Shown: positions 10,551 to 22,225 of the stretch, piece after piece
Numbering within the stretch: the stretch's first letter is position 1
Layout: the number at the start of each line of letters is the position of its first letter
Source of the DNA: Zygaena filipendulae
Taxonomy: Eukaryota; Arthropoda; Insecta; Lepidoptera; Zygaenidae
DNA length: 64,000 nt
NCBI GenBank assembly: GCA_907165275.2
Contig: OU015672.1
Location: 8,662,501 to 8,726,500, forward strand
Direction of reading: 5' to 3'
Notes under the pieces: model-generated
The model's input: only the letters and a program-made list of their open reading frames with translations
Database searches by the model: none
Told to the model about the DNA's origin: nothing
Program-made: the position numbers and the translations under genes

Positions 10551-10751
10551 CAGCTACATAAATTTAATAAAGGCTTACTGATCTTGATATATCTGCCTTC
10601 TTAACCAAGTTGACGATCTATGATCTGAAAACTAAAGAATGTACCATACTTTCCTTAGTTTTCGTCGTCATGAAAAAAATATAGGTAGTCATCTTTGTTA
10701 AGGCAGGCTCCTTATCGGTACCGTTTCGATTGCTAGTCTAAACGGAATATA

Positions 10752-11098
10752 CAACGTGTTAATGAATTAACTGAAAACTAGAAAGTAGTTTGATCAGAAT
10801 CGACTAGCGAATCGATCGCACTATGTTTTAATATAGGTTATATTTTTTCATTTTTACTAGCCCGTGTCTAAATTATTTATAATACATGATTTGGCGCGTA
10901 CGCCGCCCGCAGCAAAAAAATTCAAACCGGTAGGCGCGGGCGTAGCGCTTGGAATTTCGTAGATAAGTCACCTCCAAACTAATGTTGAATAACTTTTAAA
11001 GTATAAATTTTTTCGACATAAAATATGTTATAATCATATTATTATTTATTTTTTTAAATGGGGTGTATCAGGTTTTCAGTTAATTCATTAACACGTTG
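10752..11098 (+). mobile_element. TA-flanked MITE (CAACGTGTTAATGAATTAAC), copy a
   Basis: Terminal inverted repeats of about 27 bp, CAACGTGTTAATGAATTAAC running to GAAAAC, mirrored at the right end, with TA directly outside each end. That is the mariner/Tc1 target pattern. Internal landmarks are GAATCGACTAGCGAATCGAT and GGCGCGTACGCCGCCCGC. Other copies are at 31047, 56994 and 57632. No transposase. Confidence 0.85.
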
Positions 11099-12084
11099 TA
11101 GAATATCGCGCCAGTGGTTAGTCATTGTGAATTCCGTACGGCACCGATCTATTTCATCAAACACAAGTCAAAATTACGGATCGCTTCTCGAGTTCCGTTC
11201 CATTTCACGTTGCAGATTCGATAAGAGCACCGCATTAGACGTTCCGGGCACGTGATCGAGTTGCGAACGTCACGGAGCTCTCCTCCGGGTATTATCATAG
11301 GAACTGCATCGAATTTTCATACGAGGAACACATGTTTTTCTGAATAAAAGTATGTAAATGTGACTTCGAAGTTAGACGCTCTGGTTGGATGTTTGTTTGA
11401 AGGGTAAAATGACTAGAACATAATAAATAGGTGCCCAGTGATGAAGGAGTTGAAATCTGTAAAGAGCTTTAGGTTGTAGACATAAAACGTGGTAACGAAT
11501 TTGTGTTTATTCAATTAATTAAAAGTGATTATTGTTTTCGATTCCACTTTATGAAATCATAATATTTGTATGGAACTGCGAATCTGGATATAATGAAATT
11601 TTATTTACATGACGTCGAATGTTCTAGCTAGACGCACCTATCTACTATTTAGGCAATATTTACAATATTTATCTCTGCTCACCTATATCGTGGTAGGTCT
11701 AACTATCTTTATGCCTAATTCGCGATTTGATTAGTCATAACGCGAAGTAGTTCATCTGCGTATTAAGTCTACCCCGCGAAAAGGACAACTTGCGTAGTGT
11801 ATTCTTTATACTTTGTGTTAGGTCTGTGAAGTGAGTTATTTTTATAGCGATCGGTAAAAGATAAAAAAACTGTATCTTCGAACCGCCGGACCCGTAAAAC
11901 CGTTCAAGAGGACCGGAGCCAATCGATACCAAAAGAATTACTTCGAAGCCTCCATCCGAGGGAACTAGGGTAGGACTAGATATCCATTTAGGCACCCACT
12001 TACGGTCTAGACTGAGCACATGATAACTAAAACTGCTTGTTACAGAGTTATGTTTTTACTGTCTGGCCACGAGCTAAGCGAGCA
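11099..12084. other. no gene seen
   Basis: Mixed composition. A minus-strand open frame at 11735-12019 and a plus frame at 11058-11255 have no recognisable motif. No repeats were detected by eye. Confidence 0.35.
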
Positions 12085-12235
12085 TCGATGACTGTTAGGA
12101 GACATTCTGGAAATAGACGTTCAGAAAAATGAACATTCTAGGAAGTGGACGTTCAGTGAAATGGACATTCAGAAAATAGACGTTCAGGGAAATAGACGAT
12201 CAGAGTGGATATTCCAAAAATGGAACCTTAAGATG
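12085..12235 (+). repeat. degenerate minisatellite (GACGTTCAG/GACATTC)
   Basis: About eight imperfect 17-20-bp units of the form GGAAATAGACGTTCAG, with variants GGACATTCAGAAAAT and GAACATTCTAGGAAGT. Confidence 0.75.
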
Positions 12236-12993
12236 GTAGGAAAGCTTAAAAATAACTTTGAATTTTAATCGAATTCCAAAAAAAAACAGGTTCTCTGTTT
12301 TCTACTATGTATACCTATAAATGATTACCGCAGAAGTACACGACTGATTTATTACTCGTTTTTTTAGGTTACTTATGAAAATGCAAAAATATGTACTTTT
12401 TTATTTCGTATTTTTTCCGTGATGCGTGTACATTTGGTACCTACTTATTAGGATAAAAAATAGTTTTATCGATTTTCAAATCATAACGATGCTAAAGAGG
12501 TTTTAAAATAATTAAAAATTAAACAAATGAAGGCAAAAGGACAGATTCTCATGTTAGTAAAGTTGTAAGGGACGAAGCGTTGTCTTTGTGTAGGTGTATG
12601 ATGACGACAAAATAAAGACTTCTCTTACACTTAAGTTACAAGTGATGAGGAAAACATGCTGCGTATCTGTGGTGAACGCTAGCTTCGTGGCTCCAACCGC
12701 AAGCACCCAGATCCTTCTCCCGTTAGCAACTTGGCGCAACGTAAATGAGAGCTTATTTTAGCAGAATAGCTTTTGCGTACAACTTAATATAATCACAAGG
12801 CAATGTTGTACGGAGTGATGGCACTTTTGTACCTATTGTATAATAAGACCAACTATTCAATTTTTGAAGTGTTTTCTGAATGGGTTTGAATGAAAATTGA
12901 GTTTTTAAGATTATCCTTTAACGTCAAACCATTATCTAGCATTATAGCATAAAAATAATAGTCATAAAATTAAGGGACCGCAGAGATAGAATA
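12236..12993. other. no gene seen
   Basis: AT-rich. A minus frame at 12554-12739 contains a coding-looking GC-richer block (12660-12735) but no motif I recognise. Confidence 0.3.
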
Positions 12994-13222
12994 GGCTTGT
13001 CCGGGGTGTGAAAATAAAAATTCTATTTAGTCCGTCTTGTAGATTAATAAAAAATAATAGACCCGTATTTTTTGCTTTTTCAAATTAAAAAATACTAACA
13101 CGCCACGCGAAATTTCAACTTAATTGGTATCTCCGTAATTTTTGATTACGTAAAAAAAAATACGTGTCCAATATTTTTTAATAATCTACAAGTCGGACTA
13201 AAAATTAAAGGTTGACAAGCCC
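12994..13222. mobile_element. TAGTCCGTC MITE, short form
   Basis: GGCTTGTCCGG and TTTAGTCCGTCTTGTAGATT on the left; the right end read inward gives GGGCTTGTCAACC and TTTAGTCCGACTTGTAGATT. Nearly the whole element is a foldback. Related longer copies are at 15783, 23401, 47978 and 49119. Confidence 0.75.
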
Positions 13223-13387
13223 ATTGAAAGTGCGGTGGGTGAGCACAGCCACATGAGCTTACATGATTAGGTACCTACGTCTTGTGGTACGAATTTCGCG
13301 TCATTCAAATAATTTTGTATCGCTTCATGTATTTTTACTGTAGGTATATAGGTATTATATTAGTATAGAAAATTACAAAATATACCA
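13223..13387. other. spacer
   Basis: No feature seen. Confidence 0.3.
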
Positions 13388-13646
13388 TCTAATATATATA
13401 AATCACGTGTCACGTTGTTTGTCCGCGATGGACTCCGAAACTACTGAACGGATTTTGATAAAATTTTGCAACCATTTATAATATGGTCCAACTTAAAAGA
13501 TAGGATAGTTTTTATCCCGGAATTCCCGCGGGAACTCCGGAATTAATGCGGGGAACTGCTTATCACCGTAAACTACAGCACTTTTTTCCCGGAATTACCG
13601 CGGGAACTCCGGAATTACCGCGGATGAAATCGCAGAGGACAGCTAG
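13388..13646 (+). mobile_element. Helitron-type copy, TGTCACGTTGTTTG subfamily
   Basis: A|TC at the start (TCTAATATATATAAATCACG) and CTAG|T at the end. TCCGCGATGGACTCCGAAAC and ATCCCGGAATTCCCGCGGGA lie inside, and the last segment carries a second palindrome (GGAATTACCGCGGGAACTCC). Same subfamily as 55537-55826. Confidence 0.8.
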
Positions 13647-14097
13647 TAGTATTATAATTGTCTAGTTATTTTTATTTATTCTTCTTACTTTATATAACAG
13701 TAATAACAATATATTCAACTAATATTAGAAGAGTTTACCGTACACTAAGGATAGCGCTAAAAACAACAGATATTATGGAAATACGTACGACTAGCTTTTG
13801 ATCCTTAACAGTCTGTCTCATGAAAGCCTTGCCACCATCGACTGTAAACGTGAGAATTGTTCTCTTTATAGCCCACTGTATCCGAGATAGCTGGAGGAAA
13901 ATAGCTGTTAACGACCACTATTGTTATAATATCTTTGCTACAACTTTTGTTATGGAATAAAAAAGTAATTGTACCTTACTTTCTACAGCGTATTTTAAAC
14001 TAGCAGCAGTTTTGGCTCTCACTTGAGTAAAATCGACGCCAACCGCTATAAAACACATGTCTTCATATCACAATATCATGTCAATGAATCTATACTA

Positions 14098-14725
14098 TCT
14101 TTACTAATATTATAAATGCGAAAGCGAGTTTGTTTGTTTGTTTAACCCAGAGGTTCCCATACTTTTTTTTCTCATAGACCACTTTAAACATTTGCTGGAT
14201 CTGGTGGACCCCCTGCAGCTATTACATTTACTAACTTACTTCCGAAACCAGAAGAAAGTATATGTCTATGGCAATCTGTGTTGTGGCTATTTTTCAATCA
14301 ACTGTGAGTTAAATGTTTTCTAAAAAAAGGTGAGAATTTATATTGCTTTATGCTGTGAGTGGATGTCATTTAAGCTAAGTTTCAAGGCCAGTTTAAAAAG
14401 CGTCTTCATCCAACAATAATAATAATATTGTCTGCCTATATTCATAGGAGAGGTTAAGTCGGGTCATCTAATACATTTTCATGGACCCCCGTTAACGAGT
14501 TGTGGACCCCCATTTTTTTTCCACGCAAGCGTAGACCCCTGTCGGACTCCCGTGGACCCCTGGGGGTCCACCTGGACCACTCTGGGAATCAATGGTTTAA
14601 CCGATAATCATGAAATTTTGCATGCACGTTGTCAGGGGTACAGGGGAGGACATAGGGTATTTTTTACCCCGGAATTCCCGCGGGAACTCCGGAATCAATG
14701 CTGATGAAACCGCGTAGAACAGTGA
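14098..14725 (+). mobile_element. Helitron-type copy, split by a hAT element
   Basis: TCTTTACTAATATTATAAAT after an A, then GTTTGTTTGTTTAACC. The sequence resumes at 14603 with GATAATCATGAAATTTTGCA, TCCCGCGGGAACTCCGG and a decayed 3' end. Removing 14148-14602 restores the family order. Confidence 0.85.
14148..14594. mobile_element. non-autonomous hAT-type element (447 bp) with perfect 8-bp target duplication
   Basis: Ends CAGAGGTTCCCATACTTT and, read inward from the right, CATTGATTCCCAGAGTGG; both fit the hAT pattern CA-n-n-G-n-TTCCCA. GTTTAACC is duplicated exactly at 14140-14147 and 14595-14602. GGACCCC is repeated near both ends (TCTGGTGGACCCCCTG; GTGGACCCCTGGGGG). No transposase frame. 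Confidence 0.92.
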
Positions 14726-14756
14726 GCAAACGAATAATGAATGCTCTGTCCATAGA

Positions 14757-14786
14757 CTTCACATAGACACATATGTCTATGTGAAG
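14757..14786. repeat. short perfect hairpin
   Basis: CTTCACATAGACA, a 4-base loop CATA, then TGTCTATGTGAAG. 13-bp stem. Purpose unknown. Confidence 0.7.
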
Positions 14787-14787
14787 T

Positions 14788-15123
14788 TTGCTGTTCTTAA
14801 GACGACGTCATTCCAGGCAGCAGGCGCAAATCCAGGAGCGTAGGTACATTACACAATTTTCGTCTCAACTGAGTAAACACCAGCTGAGACAATTGAATCC
14901 ATTGTCAAGTCCCGACATGCTCATAAAGAGAGTGGGAGTGGCAGTACTCTATGACGTCACACGCGACTGCGCTACAGTAAGCTCACACTTCAAGCGAAGT
15001 AAAGCTCACAGATGCTGCCTCTGCCCATCGGCTGGATATCAAAACCAGGCTAGTGACAATTACTTACTGGCTGTGACTCTCTGGTTTTGTTTGCATATAT
15101 CACTTTTTTATTTCATAAACATA
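14788..15123 (+). other. unrecognised open frame, upstream half
   Basis: An open frame from 14788 runs into the Helitron copy at 15124. The part before it (about 110 codons, with CCLCPSAGYQNQ) is GC-richer than its flanks. It matches no family I know and could be a chance frame or an old exon. Confidence 0.2.
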
Positions 15124-15322
15124 CTAGCTGTGCCCCGCGATTTTACCCGCGGTTATTTCGGACTTCCCGCGGGAGTTCCGGGACAAAAAGTACCCTATGT
15201 CCTTCTCTGTACCCCTGACAACGTGCATGCCAAATTTCATCCAAATCCGTTCAGCCGTTTTTGCGTGATTGAGTAACAAACATCCAAACATCCACACTTT
15301 CACATTTATAATATTAGTAGGA
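15124..15322 (-). mobile_element. Helitron-type copy, near full length
   Basis: CTAG at the outer edge, degenerate hairpin CCGCGATTTTACCCGCGG, CTTCCCGCGGGAGTTCCGGG, ACGTGCATGCCAAATTTCAT, and the 5' end ATTTATAATATTAGTAGGA. 199 bp, no coding capacity. Confidence 0.85.
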
Positions 15323-15782
15323 AGTAGAATAGATTATAGTAGGTAGGTACCAATACCTATATGTAAGAGGTAAAATTAAGAAACATAATCCTTGAAAAAT
15401 GTATAAGTATATCTACAGAAATCTTTTTAATATTTTCAACATTTTTGTTTTAGGTTAAAACTGCTAAAAACACCTTGCAACCTTTTGCTTCTATCACGAC
15501 GACGTCCGAATAATTACGAGTAGGTATGGTGTAATATGGACGTTGTTGTCTTTTTCCACTGTCTAAAATCTTTACTCCGTTCTGACACAGAGCCGATGAT
15601 TTGTTTCGTTTCTCCTAAATTTCAGAACATTACACCTGTCACAGCCACATGTGTTGAAACTGCCCTATTTGTCAGCTACGCGACTAAACGGAATAAAGCG
15701 AGCGGTTCAAGCGAAGCGAGTTATGAAACCGGATTTGAAATTAGAATGTTGTTGAATCAGGAAATTTTTGATTTTTTCAATT
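15323..15782. other. no confident gene
   Basis: A plus-strand open frame from 15536 to 15892 includes a GC-richer part at 15600-15760, but its end lies in the adjacent MITE. No motif recognised. Confidence 0.3.
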
Positions 15783-16106
15783 GGCTACTTGACAAAAAAA
15801 TTTTTTTTAGTCCGTCGTGTAGATTAGTAAAAAATATTGCACACGTATTTTTTCTTTTTCTACGTACTCAAAAAATAACAGAGATACATTGAGTTGAAAT
15901 TTCGCGTGACGTCACAATTCGGTGCGGTTTGTATGGCGCTTATAATGAATATTGACGTCACGAGCCCCCCACCCTAAACTTTAATGCGCTTTATCTATGT
16001 TCATTTTCATTAAATTGAAAAAGCAAAAAATACTTGTCTATTATTTTTTTATTTTCTAACTGACGGACTAATTAGAATTTTGATATTCATACCTTGGAGA
16101 ATACCC
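15783..16106. mobile_element. TAGTCCGTC MITE, GGCTACTTG form
   Basis: AATT on both outer sides (15779-15782, 16107-16110). TAGTCCGTCGTGTAGATTAG on the left, GACGGACTAATTAGAATTTT on the right, and CGTGACGTCACAATTC with ATTGACGTCACGAGCCCC in the middle. Confidence 0.8.
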
Positions 16107-16408
16107 AATTCTGGTGTAGCCTAAATTTGTCAGTTAGTGGATTCTCTCTCATGTGGTTTCTTTATTTTATTATGTTTGTGGAACGCTGGAACCGCACGTG
16201 TGCACACAGCCTTATATTGACACCATTACATTTGAACAAGATTAATGTATGTGGGAATGCAGCCTAATGGAAAAAGTTAAATTGAGTTCGGAGGATTCCG
16301 ATGCAGACTTTTGTATGTGTCACTTGTTTGTTAAGTACCACATGTTTTAGCTTCCTGATTACCACTCAGCTTCGTGAAAGCTTATCGTAATATATGTATT
16401 ACGGTACT

Positions 16409-16700
16409 AGCTAATCTACGCGGTTTCTTTCGCTTTAATTTCAGAGCTCCCGCAGGAATCCCGGAATAAAACCCCCTGTCCTTCATTGTACCTGACAAAC
16501 CTGACAACGATTTATGAAAGTTTTAATGTACTTTTTCTGACACTTCCGAGATTTTTAACAATTTTACACAAAACACTTGACAAATTATATACTTAAACCT
16601 TCCTCATGAACCACTCTATCTATTGGTGAAAACCGTATGAAAATTCGTTCAGTCGTTTTTGAGTTAATCGTGAACAGACAGACAGATTGACGTGGCGCAG
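16409..16700 (-). mobile_element. Helitron-type copy, AATTCGTTCAGTCGTTTTTG subfamily
   Basis: CTAGCTAATCTACGCGGTTT, GCTCCCGCAGGAATCCCGG, then CTTCCTCATGAACCACTC and ATGAAAATTCGTTCAGTCG. The 5' end is not clear. Confidence 0.6.
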
Positions 16701-17256
16701 AACATTTTTGGAACACGAGTAGGTAGTGATATAATTTGTTTTGTTTTCCCATTTCGATCCCAACATTAATACACGTATAGCCTGCGGCCATGATTAATAA
16801 CTGTACGTATACAAGCGGCGCCGGGTCGTGGAATAGTGTGTAATTAAGAGCCCTCGGGTGATTAACGGGCTCGTGCATCACCGTCTAGATTAAACGTCGC
16901 GAGTTTCAGGCCTAGGTCTCTATATACATACGTACATACAAGTACATCTATCCGCTAGATTTATGGATGGAAACTTTGAAATTATTCTTGAGACCTTAAT
17001 AACTAAGCTGATATTTCTAGTACGGTATCGTTCTAAGGCTTAATTAAAAGGTTTAATATAGTAGGTATATTAACTTTGCAAAGGTCAAAATAAAGACCCT
17101 AAAATATTAAATTTATATATGTAAATAAATCGATAGGGTAGTAAGTAAAATAGAAAAAATTATAAGAATAAGAAAAGTGTCTATTTTTAATGTCAAAATA
17201 ACAGCTTTTTATTTTATCTATGGAAAAAATATCTACGGTATTTATAACAAAATACA
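16701..17256. other. no gene seen
   Basis: A GC-richer block at 16780-16910 lies in AT-rich DNA. No motif or repeat partner was found. Confidence 0.3.
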
Positions 17257-17441
17257 ATTCTTCTTGTCGGGTCTGTCTGTCTATTTATTTACTCCAGCTA
17301 ATCTCCGAAACGGTCAAACCGATTGTGACAGGACTATCAGAGTCGTTAATACACATAACAGCTGATGTCAAAAGGACTAACTATGCCTACTTTAATCAAA
17401 GTCCCGCGGGAACTCCGAATCTCACGCGGCTGAAAACTAGT
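17257..17441 (+). mobile_element. Helitron-type copy, decayed
   Basis: TCTGTCTGTCTATT, CTCCGAAACGGTCAAACCGA, CCCGCGGGAACTCCGAATCT and a closing GAAAACTAGT. Same subfamily as 29216-29515. Confidence 0.55.
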
Positions 17442-17548
17442 ATCGAGTTAAAATAGAGTCACAGACTCGGCAAAAAACTCAACCTAATAACGTTGACAGA
17501 GTCAACCCACCTGACCTTTTGCTTCCAGATGGTCCACAGAGCGGCTGC

Positions 17549-18222
17549 TCGACAGAAAAACAAAGCAACTGACATTTTTTTCGAAATGAGTTTTTTTCTG
17601 TATTTTTGCCTCTTTTCTCGCATAACGGACCTCGCCACAAACTTACAACCATCAAAAAGGCTTTGGTCTTAGAGAAATAAAATTAAGAAAAGCGGAAAAC
17701 GAATTTGTAGACATTGGCTACACAGTTATGTGTTTCCCGTAGCACAGACCCACACGTGCTGTTGTCTCGTATTCAAACAGCTCCTTAAGCCTCGTAGCAT
17801 ACGTAGCGGCCCGGCTACGAATTCGTAGACATTCGGCTACTCTACGAAAAAACAAAGCAAGTGTATTTTTTTTTTCGTAATGAGTATTTTGCATTTTGGC
17901 CAGCTTTCACGCGTGACGGACGTTGCAGTTACATACTCAATAGTGGTTATATACTCTTTGCTGACAACCATCATAAAGGCTTTAATCTTAGAAAAGTAAA
18001 AAAAAAAACCGTTAAACTATGGAAGACGTATTTTAAATAAAGCTATTTTTTTGCACCTCCTGTTAAATTTATTCAGTTGCAACAACCATAATAAAAGCTT
18101 TGGTCTTAGAGGAATACAAATTAAGAAAATCCGGTTTGTTTTGAATAAAGCGATTCCCGTTTTTTGCTCTTCCTGTAAAATTTATTCTGCTGCAATTACC
18201 TTGTTTTTCCGTAGGGCAGCCG
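17549..18222. mobile_element. GGCTGCCCTACGGAAAAAC element cluster
   Basis: GCGGCTGCTCGACAGAAAAA at 17549 and CGGCTACTCTACGAAAAAAC at 17831 face the inverted end TTTTTCCGTAGGGCAGCCG at 18204-18222. Between them the segment CAACCATCAAAAAGGCTTTG (TCTTAGAG...) recurs three times with variation. At least one full element (17831-18222) plus one truncated copy. A minus-strand relative is at 51775-52055. Confidence 0.6.
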
Positions 18223-19680
18223 AGATTCCCCAATCGTGCCCACTTGGTAAATGTCGACGCATGTCCCAAAAGGCGACCCCAATTTGCGCGACGTGTCCCA
18301 CAGAGTAGCGGCTACTTGTCCCCAAACACAGAGAAAATGATAATGCGACTTTTGAAAGGCTATATTTTGATCTAAGCGAAGAAAAATAAAAGTTGTAGGA
18401 GAGCTATACAAAGCTTTACTGTTCGAAAGAAGAACAATTCACTACACAAAAAATCGTTCTTTCTGTCGCTTTGTTCCGGCTAATCTCCGAAACAATTGGG
18501 TCGATTTTAACCGAACTTTCACTGGCATGTAGCTGACATTGTAAGAAGTAACTAAGGCTACTTTTATCAGAGTTATATTCCGGCACAATAACCTATATCG
18601 CAAGTACATTTTCCACAACATTCTCAAAACTGTGAATTTTTAAAACAATGACTAATTAAAAAACGTAGGTAACCAAATCACGTTTAGTACATTTCGTTAC
18701 ATTAACGAAGTTTTTTTTGTGCGCGATGAATAGCTTTGTATGCTCCGATCGCCCGGCCACACCGTTTCTCATTTTGTTTCCATACTACACCGAGTTGTTG
18801 CCCCTTCTATCTTTTCTGTGGGAAAGCACCGCTTTATGACCCGCAAATAACTCACACGTGAACTCTGTAGCTATTGCTCTTTTGAGTGCTGTGGTTTGAA
18901 GGCTTTACATATATGGAGCGGGTTATAAAACGCTCGTTTTATAATCCGCTTAAGGGTACGTCTATCACCTGGCTGTGTATCTCACGATAGTTAGACAGTT
19001 GAAATTATTACAGATGATTGTATTTCTTTTGCCGCTATAACAACAAATAATAAAAAAAAACAATAAAATAAACATTTAGGGGGCTCCCATACAACAAACG
19101 TGATTTTTTGCTCGATATTGATAACGGCAACAGGTAGACGCTTGAAATATTCACAGAATATTTAGTTATATATTCACTTTAAAAATTAAAACTACAAATA
19201 TTAGATACTTAAAAAGGTAAAGGCTTTTATGTATTCGCATAACCTGTTTTTGGAAAAGAAAGTATTATAAGTTCCTCCTTTTTTCCAGTAGGTACCTGGC
19301 TACCACAAAGAATGTAATGTGATGTATGTGTTTAAAAATAAATAATTAAATTAAAATAAAACAAATATTTAACGAGGGCTACTACGTTACGATTTTCTGT
19401 CGCCGTTGGTGATCCTGATACAGAACAAAAACAGTTTAATAAAGCGCTCAATAAACCGTTCCATCTGCAGCGGCCCTAATAACTAATCTCTTAGTCGACT
19501 GCCGTTTGAGTCGTAAGTCGTAACACGATAACGCCCGGATTTATGCCGCGATCAACACATTGCGGGGAGGAATCCCTAGTGTTGTGTTCATTTAGGCGTA
19601 TCGAGTATCTTGTACAATAAATTCGAACCAGTGGCAACAGCATCTTGAAGATGATTGCAGCTAGAGCGGACTGTCCAATT
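18223..19680. other. no gene seen
   Basis: AT-rich. A 16-bp-stem imperfect hairpin (AGCGGGTTATAAAACG / CGTTTTATAATCCGCT) lies at 18917-18950. CTAATCTCCGAAACAATTGG near 18480 is a Helitron-like remnant. No coding signal. Confidence 0.4.
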
Positions 19681-19828
19681 CAAAGACATTGGATTTGCCT
19701 CTTGGTCCTCGATAAAAATTCAAAAACTTAAATAATTAGTAAATAAATAAATATAATATATAATTAATTGATTAAAATTGTTATGTTGTATGGAACTATG
19801 GATTTCTGAAATAAATAAAGATTATTAT
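19681..19828 (+). repeat. LINE-like 3' end with (ATT)n tail
   Basis: GTTGTATGGAACTATGG then TTTCTGAAATAAATAAAGAT and (TAT)n. It meets the oppositely oriented tail of the LINE to its right. Confidence 0.45.
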
Positions 19829-19956
19829 TATTATAATAATAATAATTCATTTATTTGCTGAACATGGTGTACAGGATGTTACATAAAAATTCGAGGCGCA
19901 TATTCGCTGAATTGGCATGCAAATTTTTACCACTATAAAGTAATATTATATTGATT

Positions 19957-22218
19957 TTAATCATTTAAAAATTCATTTAGTGAGTAGAAACAGCGATCAC
20001 ACAACCATTCCTTAAGCCTTTTCTTAAATTTATAAAATGGTAGACCCTTTATTTCGTCAGGTATTTTATTAAATATAGTAACAGACATAAAGTTACAGTT
20101 TTTTAAGAACGTCGCTGTACGTGGATTGTGATCTAATACTAATCTGTTGGTATTTCTAGTGCTTCTAGGGTATAGCTCGTAAGCTTTTTTAAACAGAGAT
20201 TGATATTGCTTTACAAATTTCGCAATTTCAAATATATACAGACAAGGCAGTGGAAGTATACGAAATTTTTTGAATAGAGGCATACAAGACTCATATGGCG
20301 GTAAGCCAGAAATAGCACGAACACATTTCTTTTGAATGATAAATAGTCTACCGTTATCAGTGCCATTACCCCAGATAATGAGCCCATATCTAAGAACTGA
20401 TTGTACATAGCCATGGTAGGCTGCTAGGACAGTTCCTTGAGTGGCTGTTCTTCTTAGTTTATTTAACACATAGACAAATTTGTTAAGTTTGCTGCAGACT
20501 TTATCAATATGCTCCTTCCAGTTTAGTGAAGTAGAAATCGTTAGACCAAGAAAGGTGGTTTGATCCGTGTGTTGTAGAAATTGTCCATTATAATTAATCT
20601 TTATATGTTTTATCGCGAACTGTCTGCTAAAAGTCATGTATTTTGTTTTTTCTAAGTTTACCTGTAAATTGTTATTATTTAACCAAGTAATTATTGATGT
20701 CAAAGTATTATTTATATTATATTCATGATTAGATGTCAAAGTTGATGTCACAATTACTGATACGTCATCAGCAAACAATACACACTTATGTCCTGTAACC
20801 TCTGGCAGGTCATTTATATATAATAAAAATAATAGTGGTCCAAGAACGCTACCTTGTGGCACACCACTCCTGTTGTATTGATATGTAGAACGAAAGATAT
20901 CTACTGCGTTATTGTTGACAATTCTTGATATTTCTACACATTGTTGCCTATTTTCTAAGTATGTGCGAATCCAGTCATAGGCTACCCCACGAATACCCAA
21001 ATTGTCAAGTTTTTTTAGCAATAGATCGTGGGAAACAAAATCAAATGCCTTGGACATGTCAAAAAAGAGCACTGTGACGTAGTTCTTACCATCGACATTT
21101 TTAATTAGGTTCGAGACCAGACTGTATGATGCTAGTGTCGTAGATTTCTCTTTCTGAAACCCATACTGTTCCTGTTTGATTAGGTCAAATTGATTGGCGA
21201 AATCAGTCAGGGCACGGTGCATAGCCTTTTCAAATAATTTAGAAAGTATCGGTACAAGGGTTATAGGTCGATAGTTACTCAATTCCGTTTTGTTACCTTT
21301 TTTATACACTGGTTTGACGAGGGATTTCTTAAGACCTTCGGGGAAGCACCCCGTCTCAAATGAGAGATTTACCAGGTATGTCAGGACTGGAGCTATCTCG
21401 TTTATGCATGTTTTTAGAACCACGGTGCAAATTTCATCATAACCCTCCGATCGTGTATTATTTAACGATGAGATTATTTTAGATATGTCAACTTCATTCA
21501 ATGGTTTTAAGTATATAGTGTTCGTGTTTTTATTAAATGTGATGTTATTAATGTGATTAGATGTTTTTGTGTTGGTTAAGTTAATATAATAGTCATTGAA
21601 GGAACTAGCTATATCCTGTGGGTCTTTCAAAGTCTTTCCATTTAATACTATTTCGTCAATAAAATCCTTTGATTGCTTATGTCCAGCTATCCCATTAATA
21701 ATATTCCATGAAGCCTTGCAGATATTACGACTAGTTGTTACTATGTTATGGTTTGTTATTTTTTGAGCTTTGCATACACATTTTTTCAAGATTTTCGAAT
21801 ATTGGTCATAGATTTTTTTGCTTTTACTTGACCTCTGTTTATAAAACTTTAGTCTCAATCTCCTTTTTGTCCTACAGCTTACCCTTATGCCCTTAGTTAT
21901 CCATTTAAGTTTATTTACATTTGAGGTCTTAATTTTAATAATAGGGAAACAAAGTCTATAGAATAGTAGGAATATATCGTGAAACTTTTTAAATGCCTCA
22001 TTTAACTCTCTTTCTTCAAAGACATCCGAAAAGGAAAGACTGCCAATAGCTAGCCTAAATTTTATTAAATTCTCCTTTGAATAGCATCTTCTGTAGAGGA
22101 ATGTGTACTTAGGTATGGATTGCGCAATTACAGTGGGAAATGTTATCATCTGTGCAGTGTTATGGTCCGAAAGCTGTAGTGGTATTACGAAACCAACAGC
22201 TCCATCAATATTACTCAT
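19957..22218 (-). pseudogene. LINE ORF2, reverse transcriptase part
   Basis: 753 codons open without a stop. Residues 301-335 hold VKPVYKKGNKTELSNYRPIT, 383-400 hold FFDMSKAFDFVSHDLL, 451-470 hold SGVPQGSVLGPLLFLLYIND, and the catalytic FADD is at about 482-486, followed by FLGLTIS near 575. The N-terminal 30 residues (SDHN motif) are really the end of the endonuclease domain, so the first Met is not a true start. Its role would be target-primed reverse transcription of the element's RNA. Called a pseudogene because the upstream endonuclease is in a different frame. The C-terminus appears complete (stop at 19957). Confidence 0.9.
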
Positions 22219-22225
22219 AATATTG

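Noticed and set aside
16585..16881. 98-codon minus-strand gene
   Set aside because: Half is a Helitron segment (AATTCGTTCAGTCG). The rest has no recognisable domain.
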